Assembly: GCA_949126835.1 (NCBI GenBank)
Contig: CASBPS010000186.1
Location: forward strand, 15,001-79,000
Origin: Anisus vortex
Lineage: Eukaryota; Mollusca; Gastropoda; Planorbidae
Reading direction: 5' to 3'
Length of the DNA: 64,000 bases
Shown here: piece by piece, positions 9,043-20,810 of the stretch
How the letters are laid out: every line of letters starts with the position of its first letter
How positions within the stretch are numbered: the stretch's first letter is position 1
Position numbers and translations under genes: made by a program
Notes under the pieces: model-generated
Databases searched by the model: none
Told to the model about the DNA's origin: nothing
The model's input: the letters and a program-made list of their open reading frames with translations, nothing else

Positions 9043-11703
9043 GTAAAGGTTGAACTACTTACTACAATACATAGAATTGTGTATAATGCATGAGATAGAA
9101 TAACATTATTCGATAAAAACTTGTATCATTAGATAGAATGAACCTACTAATGTATTAGATAGAACTTTGTAATGACCCTAGGGCCCTAGTGTTTATTACA
9201 ATAGATCAATAGAGAAAATCTTTTTAACTTAGGTTGTCAGCTTCTTTTATGTTATTCAATAGAGGCGAATGTTTTTATTGTTTACCATTGGTAGTTTGAA
9301 TTGCTGCTAAATCCTATCGAACACTTTGCTTACTCTGTTGACTAAAGATTCAACAATGCGCACAGAATGTCGTCGTTGGCTCCTTAGTCTCGGAAGACAA
9401 TTAGATTTGCGCTCCTGTGACATCGCCAGCCCCGCAGCATTAACTGTGTCTGTGAGGACTTATCATTGGACACTGTCGCATCTCTTGCACTTGAAAGCGA
9501 ACCGTTGGAGCTGGTCAGGGGCAGTATATGTTCTTTACTTTTCTTCGCTGCTCTTCCAGCCTCTTTGATAGGGCGAAGTCTGTCTCTGCAGCATATGGCT
9601 TATAGTCGGTACCTGCCGCTTTCCGTGTTTTGTCGACGCTAAATAGCTGGAGTGTCATCTCCAGGGCGCAAGCCTGGGCATTGTGTTAAGGGGAGGCTGA
9701 TGTTGCCTATGCATCAGTTCCCCTCTCTCCCCGCATCCGATGTAGACAAGGGAAAGGAGTAGCCAATACAGCTTGGCATCAGTTGCGTCACATGAGTTTC
9801 CAGTATGCTACGTGACGAGCAGAAAGCGTACTGCCTTAGGGACTCCGGCTCCTGATTTGTTTTGGGAGTTTATTCCCCTTCCCCGTGCATGGGTTTAGCC
9901 ACCAGGCAGTGGAGGTTTGTGATAATTTCCTTCTCCGGAAGTTAATTATATTTACAATAAACAATATAAACAATAAAAATATGTTACAGAATGTAATATG
10001 TAGATATCTATAGGCTTATTGTTTTTGTAATTTTGCTCTTCGCAAGTCATACAATAAAAACAACAACAGGAAAACCAACAGCCTAACTTAAAATCATTCA
10101 ATCAAACTCCAGGACTAGTAATTTATTAGAGATAGGCTACGGTGGCAAAACTCATTTTGGAATCGTTTCAGATTTTTTTTTCTTTTCTGTTTGTTTGTGT
10201 GTTTACTGTTTGTAAATGTTACAATAAAAGTTCATGCAATGAAACACACAGCTCACCATCCTGGTTAACAGAAGTAGAAAAATAATAAAATGTATGCGTT
10301 TTAAAGTTTCAGATGTGCTATTATAAAGTTAAAAAAAAAAAGTTGAAATTCTTTAAAAAATATGTTATTGCTTAATAAAACTAAATAATGCACAGCTCGC
10401 GCATTTATAACGTATAGCAGACATTTGAAAGTACCAATAGAAATAGCGCACTATACATGATTTGAAAAGTCTGAGATTTTGAAGCATGTTTTTCTTTTCC
10501 ATTTCAGACATCATTTGTTCAAACCTTGACGAGGATGATTTTCGCGCAATACACGAGGCAATTGTCAATTTTAAAACCTCTTCTCTTGGAAAGCTGACGA
10601 AAAATAAACAGCTGGAGAAAGTGTTAGTAAGCATAATAACAAAACAGATCGATCAGGTTATCCCTAACCATGAAGTTGTCGAAGCAGTTCAAGGAAATGG
10701 ACAGTCAGGACAGCACAAAGAGATCAAGAAACAAGACAACGAAGATATCAGCATCGAAGATGTTGCTGTAGACGCTGCAGGCGTGGGTAAACGCGGTCTT
10801 AAAAGTTTTTACAGAAACCGATTCCGTTTTGGTGGAGGAAGCTCCGAGGAGAAAACCACCACAATCCCTGCTCCAACGGTCATAGCTGGTAAACGACATT
10901 TGAGAAAAACACACAGAAACAGGCATCGCTTTGGCGGAGGAAGCTCCGAGGAGAAAACCACCACAACCCCTGCACCAACCGTCATAGCTGGTAAACGACA
11001 TTTGAGAAAAACACAAAGAAACAGGCATCGCTTAGGTGGAGGAAGCTCCGAGGAGAAAAACATCACAACCCCTGCACCAACGGTCATATCTGGTAAACGA
11101 CATTTGAGAAAAACACACAGAAACAGGCATCGCTTTGGCGGAGGAAGCTCCGAGGAGAAAACCAACACAACCCCTGCACCAACAGTCATAGCTGGTAAAC
11201 GACATTTGAGAAAAACACACAGAAACAGGCATCGCTTTGGCGGAGGAAGCTCCGAGGAGAAAACCACCACAACCCCTGCACCAACGGTCATAGCTGGTAA
11301 ACGACATTTGAGAAAAACACAAAGAAACAGGCATCGCTTTGGCGGAGGAAGCTCCGAGGAAATTCTAAGAGGCGGCGGATTCAACCAACTATTTCCTTTA
11401 TGGCTTTTCAGTCCACCGACGACAACACTCTCAACGTTGATAGCCGGGAAACGACAGGCTCTGACCAACCCACAGACAACGACCACAACTTCACTCAAGA
11501 GAAAACCACCAAGGGGAAATAGCCAATCTGGTGGAAGGAAGCTCCCTTTCAATGCAGAGTCAGTTGGCATTAGGGGCCCAGCCGCGCCATTCGTTTCCAG
11601 AAATGCCTCGGTCACTAGGAAGAGCAAACCAGAGCAGGCAATAACTTCTCTGAACAACAAGGAACGCGCGAGACCAAAGACAAACCCACGATTCAGACCT
11701 TAA
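8904..11703 (+). CDS. Secreted basic repeat protein bounded by Gly-Lys-Arg sites (candidate peptide precursor), two exons
   Basis: Join 8904-9042 and 10508-11703; 444 residues. Exon 1 has ATG at 8904 and a signal peptide (MLFTLVSLWPALVIFLASAQ). It ends in phase 1 at donor GTAAAG; exon 2 begins after ATTTCAG and keeps the frame. After the signal comes a region of about 100 residues with two cysteines and acidic or amphipathic stretches. Then six copies of a 34-residue unit follow, each starting KRHLRKT or KRGLKSF, passing RNRHRFGGGSSEEK and a Thr/Pro linker, and ending VIAG. Neighbouring units therefore meet at Gly-Lys-Arg, the classic amidation plus dibasic cleavage signal. The tail is Lys/Arg/Pro-rich and ends NPRFRP. 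AATAAA lies at 11732. The family is not recognised. Alternatives are a cationic mucin-like secreted protein, a shell-matrix protein or an antimicrobial protein. Confidence 0.75.
9043..10507 (+). other. Intron of the secreted-repeat gene, with a GC-rich dispersed repeat
   Basis: 1465-bp GT-AG intron. Positions about 9330-9940 are much richer in GC than the flanks (phrases such as CTCCAGGGCGCAAGCCTGGGC), with sharp edges. This looks like an inserted repeat, perhaps a LINE 3' end, but I could not classify it. The rest is AT-rich. Confidence 0.6.
10508..11703 (+). CDS. Exon 2 of the secreted-repeat gene (repeat domain)
   Basis: Acceptor CATTTCAG ends at 10507. The joined first codon gives Asp, then IICSNLDEDDFRAIHEA. 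The 102-bp repeats run from about 10790 to 11360 and are nearly identical at DNA level, which suggests recent unequal exchange or gene conversion. Copies differ mainly in H/Q after KT, F/L after RHR, and the Thr run. The stop TAA is at 11701-11703. Confidence 0.8.
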
Positions 11704-11731
11704 AAGGGAATGTCCGTCAGGATTCGCTACC

Positions 11732-11737
11732 AATAAA
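11732..11737 (+). terminator. Polyadenylation signal of the secreted-repeat gene
   Basis: AATAAA lies 29 bp after the stop codon. A second overlapping ATAAA is next to it. Confidence 0.7.
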
Positions 11738-11804
11738 ATAAACTATAAAAATTCTACTGATTTTGTTGTGTTGATATAATATTGTTAGGTTACAATTATT
11801 ATTA

Positions 11805-12005
11805 TGGCACAGTTCAGGGTGGAAGAAAAAGAGGCAGGCAGATAAGACGATGGGAGGATGACACCAAGGCGTCGACCGGCTTGTCTTTTGCAGATTCCAG
11901 AAAGAAGCGCTGGACCGAGACGAATGGCATACAATCATCCAGGTGTCAAAAATGGTGCCACAACGACCCTCACTCGGGTTATGGGATAGATGAAGGTTAC
12001 AATTT
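11805..12005 (+). mobile_element. LINE 3'-end fragment
   Basis: Translation gives QGGRKRGRQIRRWEDDTKASTGLSFADS, then after a shift KWCHNDPHSGYG. This is the C-terminal signature of a common invertebrate non-LTR reverse transcriptase family (GRPRKRWEDN-type). Only the last 65 or so codons remain. Confidence 0.7.
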
Positions 12006-12639
12006 AAAACAAATTACCTTTTACAAAAATTCGTTATGTGCCCTGCCTACCAAGCTTTTTTTTTAATATATATTTTTTTAACCTTAAAAATAAAATCCAG
12101 TTTTAGTAGAATTTTCGGAAGATATTTGTGTGTGTGTGTGTGTGTGGAGGCGGGGGGGGGGGTATTGTAGCTAACTTTCTTAAAGTAAATGGTTTCAAGT
12201 TTGATACCATTATTCAAATTTACGAAAATATTCTAACAACTAAAATAGTCTTCATTACACGTGGGGAAAAGTATATGTTTTAATGCAACATTTTCAAATA
12301 CCATAGAGAAGAATCCTCGCCCAAACTCTAATCTCCTACCTGCTTGTATTGCACTTTGCATGAAGGTAATCGAAACTTTTGTTTATTTTTTTTTATCACA
12401 GCACAAATTGAATACACAGAACATATTATGTAGTTTTCTAAAAGAATAATGATGTGAATCTTAATTTTATTAAGGTGGCGGAGTCTTTACACTTTACATA
12501 AGCTCAAAAGCCTGGCTTGCCTTATCAAAAAGCTTTATAGAAAATAATATTATAATAAATATTTTTACTACATTTTTAAAAAACAGGGGCTCATAATATA
12601 ACTTACAGCCCTGCTCTTCTTAGCCGAACATTAAGCAAC
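12006..12639. other. AT-rich spacer with TG and G runs
   Basis: There is a short TG microsatellite followed by a G-rich run at 12128-12165. I see no gene. Confidence 0.5.
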
Positions 12640-13930
12640 GGAACAATGGAACAATGGACCTCGAACTTGGCTCATATTTTCGAAGAGCAAGGGTGCAGTG
12701 TTTTGCGCCCCTTGTAAGATGTTTGGTAAATTGGGGTCGCTAGCTAATGAAGGGTACAACGACTGGAAAAACGCAGTTCAGAGAATGAAGGAACATGTAG
12801 ATTCGGACAAACACAGGTCAGCAGTTGTGACACTATTTTCTAGGAAAGTGCTGTCGGTAGAGTTGACAACAGTCTTGTTCTTCAAACGGAAGAAGAAATA
12901 AAATACTGACATGGGATTTTGAGTCGCACTGGGGCTGTTGTGAGGTCACTTTCTGCACGCGGATTACCGTTTAGAGTTTCCCATGAGAGATTTGGATAAA
13001 AAATCAGTGGGAACTATGTTATGACCCTATAACTTTTGGCTAAGTTCGATCCTTTTCTGGACTTACACATAAAAACGCCACCGTAACAAAGGAAGTGGCA
13101 CAACATCTTATCTTTCGTCAAAAATATGCGATGAAATGTACAATATCATGGCAGAAAAGGTCATAAATACAAACGTGACTGAGATAAAACATGCCAAATA
13201 TTTCTCTATCTCTGTGGACTCTACTCCGGACATGTCTCATGTAGATCAATTTCTTTCATAGTGAGATATGTCTCTGAAGATGGATGTCCTGTCGAACGAC
13301 TTTTGAAATTCATTCCAAATTGTGGCTAAAGTCGTCCTAGGGACATTGAAAAATCACGACTTGGATATCGCCGATTGCCGAGGACAGTCTTATGACAATG
13401 CTAGCAATATTATTATGTCGGGGGCAGTCTTACGACAATGCTAGCAATATGTCAGGTGCTTATTCTGGTCTTCAAGCGAGAATAAATCAAATGAACCCTC
13501 TGATAGATTTTGTTCCCTGTGCGGCCGAGTCTTGTAAAGCTGCTGTATCTTTCTTCGGTATCATGCAGTCATTGTATAGTTTTTTTTCGGCATCAACACA
13601 CAGATGGGAAATTTGCTGTCGAAACTGAAGTCAAATTCAACAGTCGTGCAGAGTCTTTCTAAGACAAGATGGTCTGCTCGAGCTCATGCCTGCATAAGTC
13701 TATGTTGCTCTTGGGATGAGATCATAGCAGCTCTTCAGATAATTGCCAATGATGCAAATGAATAACCATCTACGCGCTCTGAGGCTTCAGGTCTTCTGAA
13801 TTCATTAGACTCGATGAAAACTTGCTTTTTGTCACTTCTCTGGAAAGGTTCAACAAAGTAAGCAAATCTCTCCAATATGTTAACATCGACCTGGGTACGA
13901 CAAGTAAACATGCTAACATCTGTGCTCTGA
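12640..13930 (+). pseudogene. Decayed hAT transposase (ZMYM1 / DUF4371 type)
   Basis: Reading across frames gives recognisable hAT pieces: a zinc-finger part (FCAPCKMFGKLGSLANEGYNDWKN, MKEHVDSDKHR) at 12695-12830; a FSISVDSTPD / SFIVRYVSEDGCPVERLLKFIPN stretch at 13190-13320; and CRGQSYDNASNMSGAYSGLQARI at 13380-13490. Multiple frameshifts and stops separate them. The codons for the SYDNASNMS piece are duplicated in tandem (13381-13412 and 13424-13452). This is a dead transposon copy, not a gene. Confidence 0.8.
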
Positions 13931-14630
13931 GATAAAACTCCTATTGATTTTTAATATGAAGGATTCAATATTATTTTACAACTAGTCTCAATACTATTCA
14001 AAGCTTATTGAAGATATTCCTTATTCATACTATGGATCATGTGTTATTCTTAATTACTTGTGTATAAATAGCATTCGGATTTCTAATTGAGGATTTTGTA
14101 ATTAAACCAATTATTCGTTGTTTTACACAACTTGATTTACGTCAGTTTATCAACTTTTTATACGTGTGCGTGTGTTACTTATATTACTATAGTAATAATC
14201 AACACTACAACTTAACATCACGATACTTGCTGTATAATATGAGCCAAGATAATTATACATGAAGGAAAATCAAATAAAACTCTACTCTACGTTATGTAGA
14301 TTACCAGGGGATATTTCGAACCAGGATTACCTAGACTACAATAAATTAATATCAGATTGATATAATAAAACCTTCACCAAGTGAAAGTATAATCACATTA
14401 ACTATAACAACATAATAACTATTATTTCATGAACTGAATGGGGACTCTAGCCGAAATAACAATATAACTACAATTTGACCAGGTGTGATGTAATACATGG
14501 TGGCTTGTTCCAGTAATTAAATATTGCCACGTAATAAAATGATGTCTCGTCCGTTGATTATATTATAGTGGATAAATCCATCACGTAATAACTGTGCTAA
14601 AAATGATAACAATTTATACAATAAAAACCA
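13931..14630. other. AT-rich spacer
   Basis: I see no coding sequence and no clear repeat until the minisatellite begins. Confidence 0.5.
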
Positions 14631-14634
14631 AATG

Positions 14635-14920
14635 CATGCATTGAAAACTTCAAAAACCTGAAAAGTTGCAATGATAACTACAAAACCCCGAACACATGCA
14701 ATGATAACTACAAAAACCCGAATACATGCAATGATAACTACAAAATCCCGAACACATGCACTGATAACTACAAAACCCAGATGACATTCACTGATAACTA
14801 CAAAAACCCGAATACATGCAATGATAACTACAAAAACCCGAACACATGCAATGATAACCACAGAAAACCCGAATACATGCAATGATAACTTCAAAAACCC
14901 AAATGCATGCAATGATAAAC
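14635..14920. repeat. 30-bp minisatellite, left part
   Basis: About nine imperfect copies of a 30-bp unit of the form ATGATAACTACAAAAACCCG + AATACATGCA. The minus-strand frame through it (IACVRVFVVI repeats) is a repeat artefact. Confidence 0.9.
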
Positions 14921-15367
14921 ATTAAAAAACTAGAACAAATTCAAATAAGAGCTGCAAGGTTCATAACTAGTGAATATTCGCAATTAACAAGAGTAACACC
15001 ATTAGTCAAATCACTAAACCTAGAAACACTATAGGACAGAAGTGCAAAGAGTAAAGTAGTAATAATACATAAGGCATTAAACTTTAATTTAGAAATACAA
15101 CACAATAACAACCTGTTGCAAAGTCAGATAAACATAAAGACACAAACACTTTCCTTGTCCCTTATGCGAGAACAAATGCATATAAGTACTCATTCTTCCC
15201 GAGTGGCATTCGGGCATGGAATGGGTTGCCTGAACAAACCAGGAAAACCAGTAACTTAACATCATTTAAAACCTTAATAAAAATGCAAGACTAGACTCGG
15301 AACACGGATGAGCGTAGGACGCAATAATCTTCCTTATAGAAGGAGCGTCTGTAATGTATAAGATAAA
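14921..15367 (+). mobile_element. 5'-truncated LINE inserted in the minisatellite
   Basis: About 447 bp closely match 34627-35075 (from AACATTAAAAAA to the tail TATAAGATAA). It is broken by small indels and a stop. The minisatellite resumes after it with ATAACTACAAAAACC (15368-15382), so the LINE landed inside the array. Confidence 0.9.
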
Positions 15368-16470
15368 ATAACTACAAAAACCAACGAACAAAATGAGCGC
15401 AACAAAAAACAGTTTCTAAATTTCTAGGTTCTATTTATAGCTTTTTAATACAAAGTATTTATCAGCACAAATACTATTTTATCTGGATCGGTTGAATCGG
15501 TATACAAGAAACTGTGATTGAATTAAAACACCCCACAGTCAAAAGAGATAAAGATTGTTTATTTACTAGTTTATGTATTTGTTATTATCATCAAGTGTCA
15601 CAATTTTTTTTTTCATAAAGAGGTGGGCTCTTTTTTTTTTATAAAGAAAAGAATTCATGGAAGAGAGCTAGAGTGGAAAGTCCACGTTTTCATATGCATT
15701 TTAACATATAAACTAAAAACAAATTTAGTCTATTGTCAAAAACAAATTTAGTCTAGTGTCAAAAACAAATGTAGTCTATTGTCAAAAACAAATAGATTGT
15801 TTTCCAATCCTTCCTGTTTATTCTGAACAACGATGTCTTGAAAAACATAACTTTTTTATAGGTCAGTGTAATGCAGTTAGACCTGCAAATCACCACACTG
15901 TATTAATGTTTTAAAGAAAACCATTTAATTCTGTTGTAATAATGATTCTTTCAAAATAACAAAATTATTTAACTCTACCATTTAGGTTAGTAATGAACCG
16001 ATAGGTCTACCAATTTGTGATTTCATAAAATATACACATTAGTAATAAATAGATACCTAGTAAACAATAAGAATACGTCATCTATGTATGTCTACAGTTT
16101 GTATAACAGTACAAAAAAAACCACACATGTTTCAGATCAATGTAATAGAAAACAGTACATATTAAAGATATCTCTCTGTGTAAGATTTAAGAAGAAAGAC
16201 TGCTTGTGTTTTTTGTCTGTGTAAGAATATCAAGTGTCTGTACTTGTGGCCCGATTTCTGTGTAGGTTTTGAGAATTTACTTTACCAGCTATTTTCACTA
16301 CGATGATTGTTGGAGACAGCGACTACAAAAGATGCTAAACTTATTATAATTATCAGGGTCATTGCGTTGACGCTGCATTGACGCATTTATATTTGAAAAA
16401 AAGTGTTGTTATTATTTGTCACACATCAATCTGCGTGAAAGCATAATAATATAATTATGTGAAATGGTGT
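15368..16470. other. Spacer with a short tandem repeat
   Basis: Starts with the last piece of the minisatellite. At 15712-15792 a unit of about 23 bp (AAAAACAAATTTAGTCTATTGTC) occurs about four times. The rest is AT-rich with no gene seen. Confidence 0.6.
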
Positions 16471-16589
16471 TTATGACGTAGAAGTTGAGTCTTGGTTTGG
16501 TTTGGTCGCCAGCGGGGCTGGAGCTTGTGTCTTTCGGTTCTGGTTAGCTTGTATTTCCATCTCTTGTTTAGACATTGGTGTAACTGGAC
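16471..16589 (-). CDS. Candidate orphan terminal exon
   Basis: On the minus strand a T-rich tract ending in AG (16591-16590) precedes a 119-bp open stretch that ends in TAA at 16471-16473. In the only open phase it encodes PVTPMSKQEMEIQANQNRKT, then APAPL and a Ser/Thr tail. Codon use is balanced, unlike the AT-rich flanks. Partner exons would lie to the right (higher coordinates); I could not find them. The family is not recognised. It could also be a remnant. Confidence 0.35.
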
Positions 16590-16839
16590 CTAAAAAAAAC
16601 ATAAAATAATAAATTGTCACGCTTTAAACTGAGTTATGGTTCTTGAAATTAGACATAATGCTCTCGTTATATAGAGTTAGTGATTCAAGCAACATTCCAG
16701 CTAAAATTAGACTTGGAATCCCAAACACATATATAGGCCTACAACAAATAACTTATATTCTAGCTTGGTATCTGCCACCGCCATGTATTCTGTGCACTTG
16801 TGATCTGTATAGTATAATGATCTGTGTGTGTATATCATT

Positions 16840-16930
16840 TATCTATTTGTTAGTCTATATGTCTATCTATCTATCTATCCATCCATCTATGTATCTATCT
16901 ATGTGTCAATCTATGTATCTATCTATCTAC

Positions 16931-17004
<74 letters not shown>

Positions 17005-17042
17005 ATCTATCTATGTATCTATCTCTCTATCTATGTATCTAG
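16840..17042. repeat. TCTA and TA microsatellite
   Basis: TCTATCTA units flank a long TA run at about 16931-17001. Confidence 0.9.
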
Positions 17043-17299
17043 GTGTGTTACTAACAAGATTGTTGATACTTAATAGATTTACAATAAAGGGAAATAATTC
17101 AACAATACACGTGTTTCCTATCACATTTTATTGATATATTTTGAACAAGCTATTGCAATTTATAACGAAACATCATACCTACACCCTCTCCATGAAGCCT
17201 TAGCGTACCCTATATATCGATTCAACTATTTTTTTCACCAGCCCCTGAACTATAACGCCTGATATTTTACATCTTGTTTATATACCCGGTGCTTGAAAG

Positions 17300-18763
17300 C
17301 AGGGCTCCTCAAACTTTTTATTTTGGCGGACCGGCACAACAGTTTCTTTAAAAGCAAGGACCGGTGTCCGTTTTATTATATTTTTGTATATTTTATTGGC
17401 TTTTTAAAAAGTTAGTTTCACATTGTTCCATATAATGGACTTATGGACTTTTTAAAACGATGATAAAGACATTATAAAACACAAAATGGATTTTTAAAAA
17501 ATGTAAATGCTTGCAGTGAATTTTAAAGCAGCGACAGGTGAATTTAACCAGACCATTTAGACTATACTATTAATAAAGCCAATTAACCTGATGTAATATA
17601 TTTCTTTCTGACGTGTAGCTTAGTTTCAAGATGGACACTGAACTAGAATATGAACCAGACACCCCAGAAGATAAGAAAACTCTTCGATGCTTTTTATTTT
17701 ACTCGAAAACCTTTTAAAATATATAAACATTTTGATAATGAAGTTTTAACTTGCTATAGGCCTAATATGTATTGTTATTGTGTAATATTAGTTAATTAGT
17801 AAGCATCGCGAAGTTAAATCTTATCTTTTCTTTAAAGTTTAAAGAAGAAAAGAAAAATAGACTATTTACCCACAGACTATATGGATATAGCACTTAGACA
17901 AGAAAACAAAATATGGTATCTGTTGAACACTGTAGTTCTTGTGGCAACGTCTTCGTTGCTAATATTCGCCGATGAATCATACAGTGAGTTTCGATTACTT
18001 TTGGAGACTCATTCTGTACCAAACGTTAAAATCCAGATCGACATCCTAGCATAGCTGGAGCACCATCTGTGCAAACACCGCAAACATTTTCCCAAGATAT
18101 CTGATGTTCTTGTAGAAATGAACCAACTGTGTCAAATTCATCACGTGCAGTAGCTGTCGTTACAAGAGGTTTGCAAAACAGAAACTCATCTTTGAAGTCG
18201 TCATCATTAATAATACCGCACATAAACCAGTAACTGTGAACAGTTTGCAACATCTGTAGATTCATCAAGCGGATACTAAATATTGGAAGTGCGGCAGATT
18301 TGATTTCCTGGATTACCTGATCAAGAATATCACCTGACATGTCATCTATTCTTTTGCACCTGTGTGACTGGTCCACATAAGTACATATTATGGTACCATC
18401 TGTACCTTGGATCCTCAGACCTCCTCCAATACTGCTGCTTTTAACACAGTTTCTGCATTTTACAGAGTAGCTGCTTTCTACAGAGTAGCTACACTCTACA
18501 AATGTGTCAACATACTGGCGCCAATCCTGTCACATACGCATGTATTTATACGAAACGTATCTGATTGATGGGGTAAGCACGCTGATAACATCTATCTTGG
18601 TAGGCTACTCGTATGTGGACGTAACTGCATGTGGGTGGACCCGCTTCGAGTCGGTTCCTAAAACCAGCGAAATATACTATGTTTTCCTTTGGTCTTAGGC
18701 GTGAAATGGTCATTCGACCCCCTAGGCCCTAGGGGGTCGCGAACCACAGTTTGGGAACCGCTG
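17300..18763 (-). mobile_element. hAT-type DNA transposon, decayed
   Basis: The left end begins CAGGGCTCCTCAAACT. The right end, read as reverse complement, begins CAGCGGTTCCCAAACT. These are typical hAT/Charlie terminal inverted repeats. It contains minus-strand transposase remnants at 18026-18376. No clear 8-bp target duplication remains, consistent with age. Confidence 0.75.
18026..18376 (-). pseudogene. hAT transposase fragment (ZBED/SCAND3-like)
   Basis: The frame contains KDEFLFCKPLVTTATARDEF and ISWENVCGVCTDGAPAMLGC, hallmarks of the ZBED5/SCAND3-type hAT transposase core. The part before it (SIRLMNLQMLQTVHSYWF) looks like the usual catalytic-Asp region shifted out of frame. Upstream and downstream parts are missing. 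Confidence 0.8.
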
Positions 18764-19494
18764 GTCTAGACCTAGAATTCATACTCACTCCATTGATCTA
18801 AAAAAAATAATTTTATAGATCAGTGATACATCCCAATAAATTGTAGGCCTAAATAAAATTGTCCATTTGCTCACTGTAAAGCTAAAAGCATATAATATAA
18901 GACATGCATTTATAATTTTAACAACTAAATATAAAAAGGCAATAAAAATGCATATTTAATTTACTTTTTTTTTTCTTTTTTTTTTAAATTTGTGTAATGT
19001 TAAGTCGTTTTTCTAGAGTCTAGTTTTGTTCCGTTTAATTAGGTTTTAGTTTTTAAAATCGTAACTAAAACAAATTTAGTTCAAAATTTTGATCCTTCTT
19101 CATATCATCATCTGTGATGAAATTATAGCCTAGCATACATGTATAATATTTGCCATTTTTAATTAAACACACACTATTGTTTATAGAAAATGTAACTTAT
19201 AGTTTATTACATAATCGTATTTATATTTTTGGATTATAATTAGATAGTTACATCAAAATCGATCTTGTCATGATACCGCCATGTCCGAACTTGTCTTCTT
19301 TTGTAAAGTTGTAATTCAAATTCAAGTAATTGTAAAGTAAAAGTGTAGGCCTAAAGTTGTAGTTTAATTATAATTTAATAGTTGTGTACTTTTGTGTGTT
19401 TTTTAACTTTTGAAATAAAATATAGTCTAAATAATTGTTAGCAATTATATTATGTGTCTATAATCTAGTTACAAAATAATAATTTATGATAAAT
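18764..19494. other. AT-rich spacer
   Basis: I see no gene or clear repeat here. Confidence 0.5.
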
Positions 19495-20810
19495 CATATC
19501 TACTATATATATAAATCTCAAAAGGAATATGTATGTATGTGGCTGGCTGGGTATGTACATGCCGCATAATCTTTTTAAATACTGGACATAAAAACGTGAA
19601 ATTTGCTACAAATATCCTTTGCGTTACGGCGGTGAACACTGTCAAGGTTTTAAGAAAATTAAAATGACCGCAGTGGTCAGTTTGGTCAAAAAACCCGAAA
19701 AAAACACAACTTTTGATTCACATTGACTTTGCCAGTACAACTTTTTATAGTTTTTCGTCACAAAGTTAGAAAAAAAAGAATGCGCTGAGATTATTTTTAT
19801 GACGTCATCACATTTTGCACAGAGCTAACTAGCCGTCTTTTTTTAATGACGTCATCAAATTTTGCGTATTCATCTTAAATTAACTTTGAATGTTTGCTAT
19901 TGTACTTTATGAATGAATAGAACAAAATATATTCACGTTTTAATTCGTGTCGTATACGAAATATAAACTTTGTAGTTGTTGCGTGCAATCTCATTATAAC
20001 TGCTTGAGTAGTAAGAGTGTATGTAAACATAACTTTTAGCTTTTTCAATTCGTTTGTAGCGAGCCTATACGCATTAAAATCTTTCTAGAGGGAAATATTT
20101 CACGTTTCAATTCGTTTCAAGAGGGAAATATTTAACGTTTCAGTTCAATTCGGTTGTAGCGGGCGTACAAAATGTCATTCACATTTAAATTTGTGACGGG
20201 CAAGGTTTTATTAATTGCCGTATATATTAACTGTGTAGCGGGCAATCTCATTATAACTCCATGGGTAGATAAAGTGTATGTAAATTATCATTATGCGATT
20301 ACATTGAACACAATTTAAAAAAAAATGTTTCTTCTTTGTTTCTTATTGGTTTCATTTGTTATTGTTTTACATGTTGAATAGAAAAGTTAATTTTAAGTTT
20401 GCTTCCAAAGCAACAATAAAAAAATAAATAGCAAATAACAAAAACAACACAACAAAGGTCTGCGACTTAATGTTTGTCGTAAAAAAATATATCAAACAAT
20501 CATTTTTTTTATTAAAAGTACTGTCGAATGTTCTTTATCAATGAATAGAACAAAATATATTCACGTTTTAATTTGCGTCGTAATTTATAGCGGGCAATTT
20601 TTTAACTGTTATAATGGGTAATGGGTAATGATTTTAACGGGTAATTTATGTTGTAGCGGGCAAATAAAAAATAAAAAATAAAAAATTACCTCACGTTTAA
20701 ATTCATGTCGTAGGTCGTGCGGGCAATCTCATTATAACTGCCTAAGTAGTTAGAGTGTATGTAAACATAACTTTTAGCCGGTTCGGAGGACCGGGCACAT
20801 AACGGCTTGT
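19495..20810. repeat. Non-autonomous repeat cluster, possibly Helitron-derived
   Basis: It begins near TCTACTATATATATAAATCTC. It contains three partly matching modules (about 19900-20040, 20140-20290 and 20540-20790) that share TCACGTTT, GGGCAATCTCATTATAACT and GAGTGTATGTAAACATAACT. The stretch with CTTTTTATAGTTTTTCG at 19739-19800 reappears at 43322-43385. A TC start and a GC-rich hairpin near the end (CCGGTTCGGAGGACCGG) suggest a Helitron, but a CTRR end is not clear. Confidence 0.5.

Noticed and set aside
9326..9568. 80-codon plus-strand frame in the intron of the secreted-repeat gene
   Set aside because: Lies in a GC-rich dispersed repeat; no start context or homology recognised.
10809..11660. 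283-codon minus-strand frame opposite the repeat protein
   Set aside because: Mirror of the plus-strand repeats; the plus frame has a signal peptide, splice-consistent exon 1 and a polyadenylation signal.
14517..14912. Minus-strand 131-codon frame (ACVRVFVV repeats)
   Set aside because: Generated by the 30-bp minisatellite.
17632..17718. Short frame MDTELEYEPDTPEDKKTLRC on the plus strand
   Set aside because: Only about 28 codons inside a decayed hAT element, with no splice partner seen.
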